Part shown: piece by piece, positions 62,504 to 64,000 of the stretch | How the letters are laid out: every line of letters begins with the position of its first letter | How positions within the stretch are numbered: position 1 is the stretch's first letter | NCBI GenBank assembly: GCA_902622595.1 | Contig: CACNQM010000005.1 | Span: forward strand, 1 to 64,000 | Source of the DNA: an uncultured Bacteroidota bacterium | Lineage (GTDB): Bacteria; Bacteroidota; Bacteroidia; Flavobacteriales; Flavobacteriaceae | DNA: 64,000 bases | Direction of reading: 5' to 3' | Notes under the pieces: generated by a model | What the model was told of the DNA's origin: nothing | Seen by the model: only the letters and a program-made list of their open reading frames with translations | Databases searched by the model: none | Position numbers and translations under genes: made by a program

Positions 62504-64000
62504 TTAATCAACGTTGTCATGAAGGTATGTATTTACGTCAGGAAATTCTAGTTTATTTTCCTCATTTAAAAATGTCTTAGATTGATTTTCCTCACTTATT
62601 TGTTTTAGATTATTGATTTCAATTCCCATTCTCTTATAGGCAGGAATTTTTTCAAGATCCTCTATCGAAGAGTGATTATTTTTAAAAACATAATTGTATT
62701 TTTTTAAATTCTTTTTTCTAATCGAATTTTCATCATTATCATCATTATTATCATAATCAATACCAGAATCTATTGGCTTTTCAAATATGTTATTATTTTT
62801 TTCAACTCCTTCTGAATCAATATTATCTATATCATCAATATTGTCATTTTCAAAAATCTCTGTATTTTGCTCAATATCTTGATCAAGATCTAATTTAATG
62901 TACTCAATATTGGTTTCTTCAATATTATTATCAATTTTTACATTTGATTCAACAGGTTCTCTATTTTCATCGTTATTATAAATATTTTCTGAAAACTCTC
63001 CACTTCTAGAATCTAAAAAATTATCATTTGAAAAAAGACCAAATGAAATTTCAGATCTAGACTCTTCTAACTCTAACGAGGATTTTTCATCTGGAATTAC
63101 ATATTCGATATCATTTACTTCAATATCTTTTAAATAAGTTTCATGATTATCCATCAAATTAAAATCAGGATGTAAAACTTCGTAATCGATTTCAATATTT
63201 CTTAAAATTTCATTTATTTCACTGTCGATTTTTTTTTGTTTTGAGTCTTTATCTGGGATATCAAAATTTTCAGATATTTCGTCAGTTATATTAAATTCAA
63301 TTTTTTCTTCATCTAATATCTTTTGTTCAAAAGGATGATCTTGATCTAGAGAATAAATTACTTTTTTAGTTTCTGAGCTAACCAATGTATTTTGTTTTTC
63401 ATCTCCAAAACCAGTTGCTATAACTGTAACTGAAATATTATTACCTAGTTCAAGATCTTCACCTACTCCCATTATTATATTAGCATTATTTCCAGTTTCA
63501 TTTTGTATATATTCATTAATTTCTCCAATTTCATCTATTGTTATTTCTTCAGCTCCAGAAATAATTAATAATAATACATTTTTACTACCTTCAATTTTAT
63601 TATCATTTAATAATGGTGAATCTAATGCTTTCATAACAGCTTCATTAGCTCTATTAGACCCACTGGCAATTGAGGATCCCATTATAGCAGTTCCACTATT
63701 AGATAATACTGTTTTTGCATCTTTTAAATCTATATTTTGAGTGTAATGATGAGTAATTACTTGTGCAACTCCTTTTGCAGCTGTTGCTAAAACTTCATCT
63801 GCTTTTGAGAAACCCTCTTTAAAGCCAAGGTTACCATAAACCTCTCTTAATTTATTATTATTAATGATAATTAAAGAATCTACTGACCTTTTAAGTTTTT
63901 CAAGACCCTTGATAGCCTGAGATTCTCTATTCTTTCCTTCAAAACTAAAAGGGATAGTCACAATACCTACAGTTAGAATACCAAATTCTTTAGCCATGTC
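62504..64000 (-). CDS. ftsZ: Cell division protein FtsZ (5' end outside the window)
   Basis: At least 498 codons; the frame is open to the right edge. It begins inside the GTPase domain, so the Met at 63997 is internal and the N-terminal nucleotide-binding half is missing. FGILTVGIVTIPFSFEGK, GTAIMGSSIASGSNRA and VTVIATGFGD mark the end of the tubulin-like core. A very long acidic, Asn-rich linker of about 200 residues follows, then a conserved tail (KIPAYKRMGIEI and final YLHDNVD). FtsZ polymerises into the division ring. YqeY lies directly downstream. Confidence 0.96.
   Translation of the reverse strand, partial: DMAKEFGILTVGIVTIPFSFEGKNRESQAIKGLEKLKRSVDSLIIINNNKLREVYGNLGFKEGFSKADEVLATAAKGVAQVITHHYTQNIDLKDAKTVLSNSGTAIMGSSIASGSNRANEAVMKALDSPLLNDNKIEGSKNVLLLIISGAEEITIDEIGEINEYIQNETGNNANIIMGVGEDLELGNNISVTVIATGFGDEKQNTLVSSETKKVIYSLDQDHPFEQKILDEEKIEFNITDEISENFDIPDKDSKQKKIDSEINEILRNIEIDYEVLHPDFNLMDNHETYLKDIEVNDIEYVIPDEKSSLELEESRSEISFGLFSNDNFLDSRSGEFSENIYNNDENREPVESNVKIDNNIEETNIEYIKLDLDQDIEQNTEIFENDNIDDIDNIDSEGVEKNNNIFEKPIDSGIDYDNNDDNDENSIRKKNLKKYNYVFKNNHSSIEDLEKIPAYKRMGIEINNLKQISEENQSKTFLNEENKLEFPDVNTYLHDNVD

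Overview
This window is chromosomal DNA from an AT-rich bacterium of the phylum Bacteroidota, most likely a marine Flavobacteriaceae-like lineage. The support is a SusC/SusD pair, a short RpoD (287 aa) without region 1.1, clade-typical genes (DUF5683, DUF3810, an OstA-like protein, DUF349), almost no Shine-Dalgarno sequences, and promoters of the TTTG-N19-TAnnTTTG type. Genus cannot be assigned from the sequence alone. The genome looks streamlined: only one gene-free stretch exceeds 300 bases, neighbouring genes often overlap by a few bases, convergent genes share stop-codon bases, and TTG start codons are common.

Layout. 1-5.7 kb: the end of an OmpA-type envelope protein with TSP3 repeats, a Tat-exported Gfo/Idh/MocA oxidoreductase, a DUF3089 lipoprotein, a Cu/Zn superoxide dismutase lipoprotein, a PlsC-type acyltransferase and OxyR. 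5.7-8.2 kb: two proline tRNAs (anticodons TGG and GGG) flank a small accessory slot. The slot holds a DUF4278-like mini-protein with three YRGV motifs, a GC-rich leader-like element, and a small lipoprotein; an orphan protein with a kinase-like motif pattern follows the second tRNA. 8.2-13.6 kb: PQQ sugar dehydrogenase, FtsB/DivIC, ParA, ParB, DUF5683, signal peptidase I. 13.6-18.4 kb (minus strand): two rhomboids, MutL, a small membrane protein, RibH, a TPR membrane protein. 18.4-32.1 kb: RecF, DciA-like DUF721, Ndk (minus), NrnA, a cyclophilin-FKBP fusion, DUF3810, RelA/SpoT, Fur, PurA, OstA-like, TPR, DUF368, AroE. 32.1-43.7 kb: DUF349, Def and RuvX (minus), TsaC/Sua5, CCA-adding/HD protein, heme A synthase, a pRiA4b ORF-3-like protein, UvrB, Hsp20 and SucC (minus), LysA. 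43.8-50.6 kb: an exported hypothetical, then SusC, SusD and a third lipoprotein, closed by a strong terminator. 50.6-62.0 kb: RlmB, a BamA/TamA-like protein, FbaA, AccD, RpsO, Pnp, RpoD, Rpe, an SGNH hydrolase and kynureninase. 62.0-64.0 kb (minus): a YqeY-like protein and FtsZ, which runs off the right edge.

Most genes are housekeeping: chromosome segregation and division (ParAB, FtsB, FtsZ), repair (RecF, MutL, UvrB, RuvX), RNA turnover (NrnA, PNPase), stringent response, peroxide/superoxide defence (OxyR, SodC) and envelope biogenesis. There is no prophage, insertion sequence, CRISPR array or recognisable defence island. The most unexplained piece is the slot between the proline tRNAs. There, about 60 bases at roughly 50% GC sit in a background of about 10% GC, directly upstream of the DUF4278-like gene; they can fold into alternative hairpins or encode a 28-residue peptide. 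Other points worth attention: perfect -7 boxes placed 4-5 bases before the ATG of sod, ndk and sucC (probable leaderless mRNAs), a long hairpin over the pnp leader, a degenerate endonuclease motif in MutL, an AccD without zinc-finger cysteines, and a composition gradient along susC.
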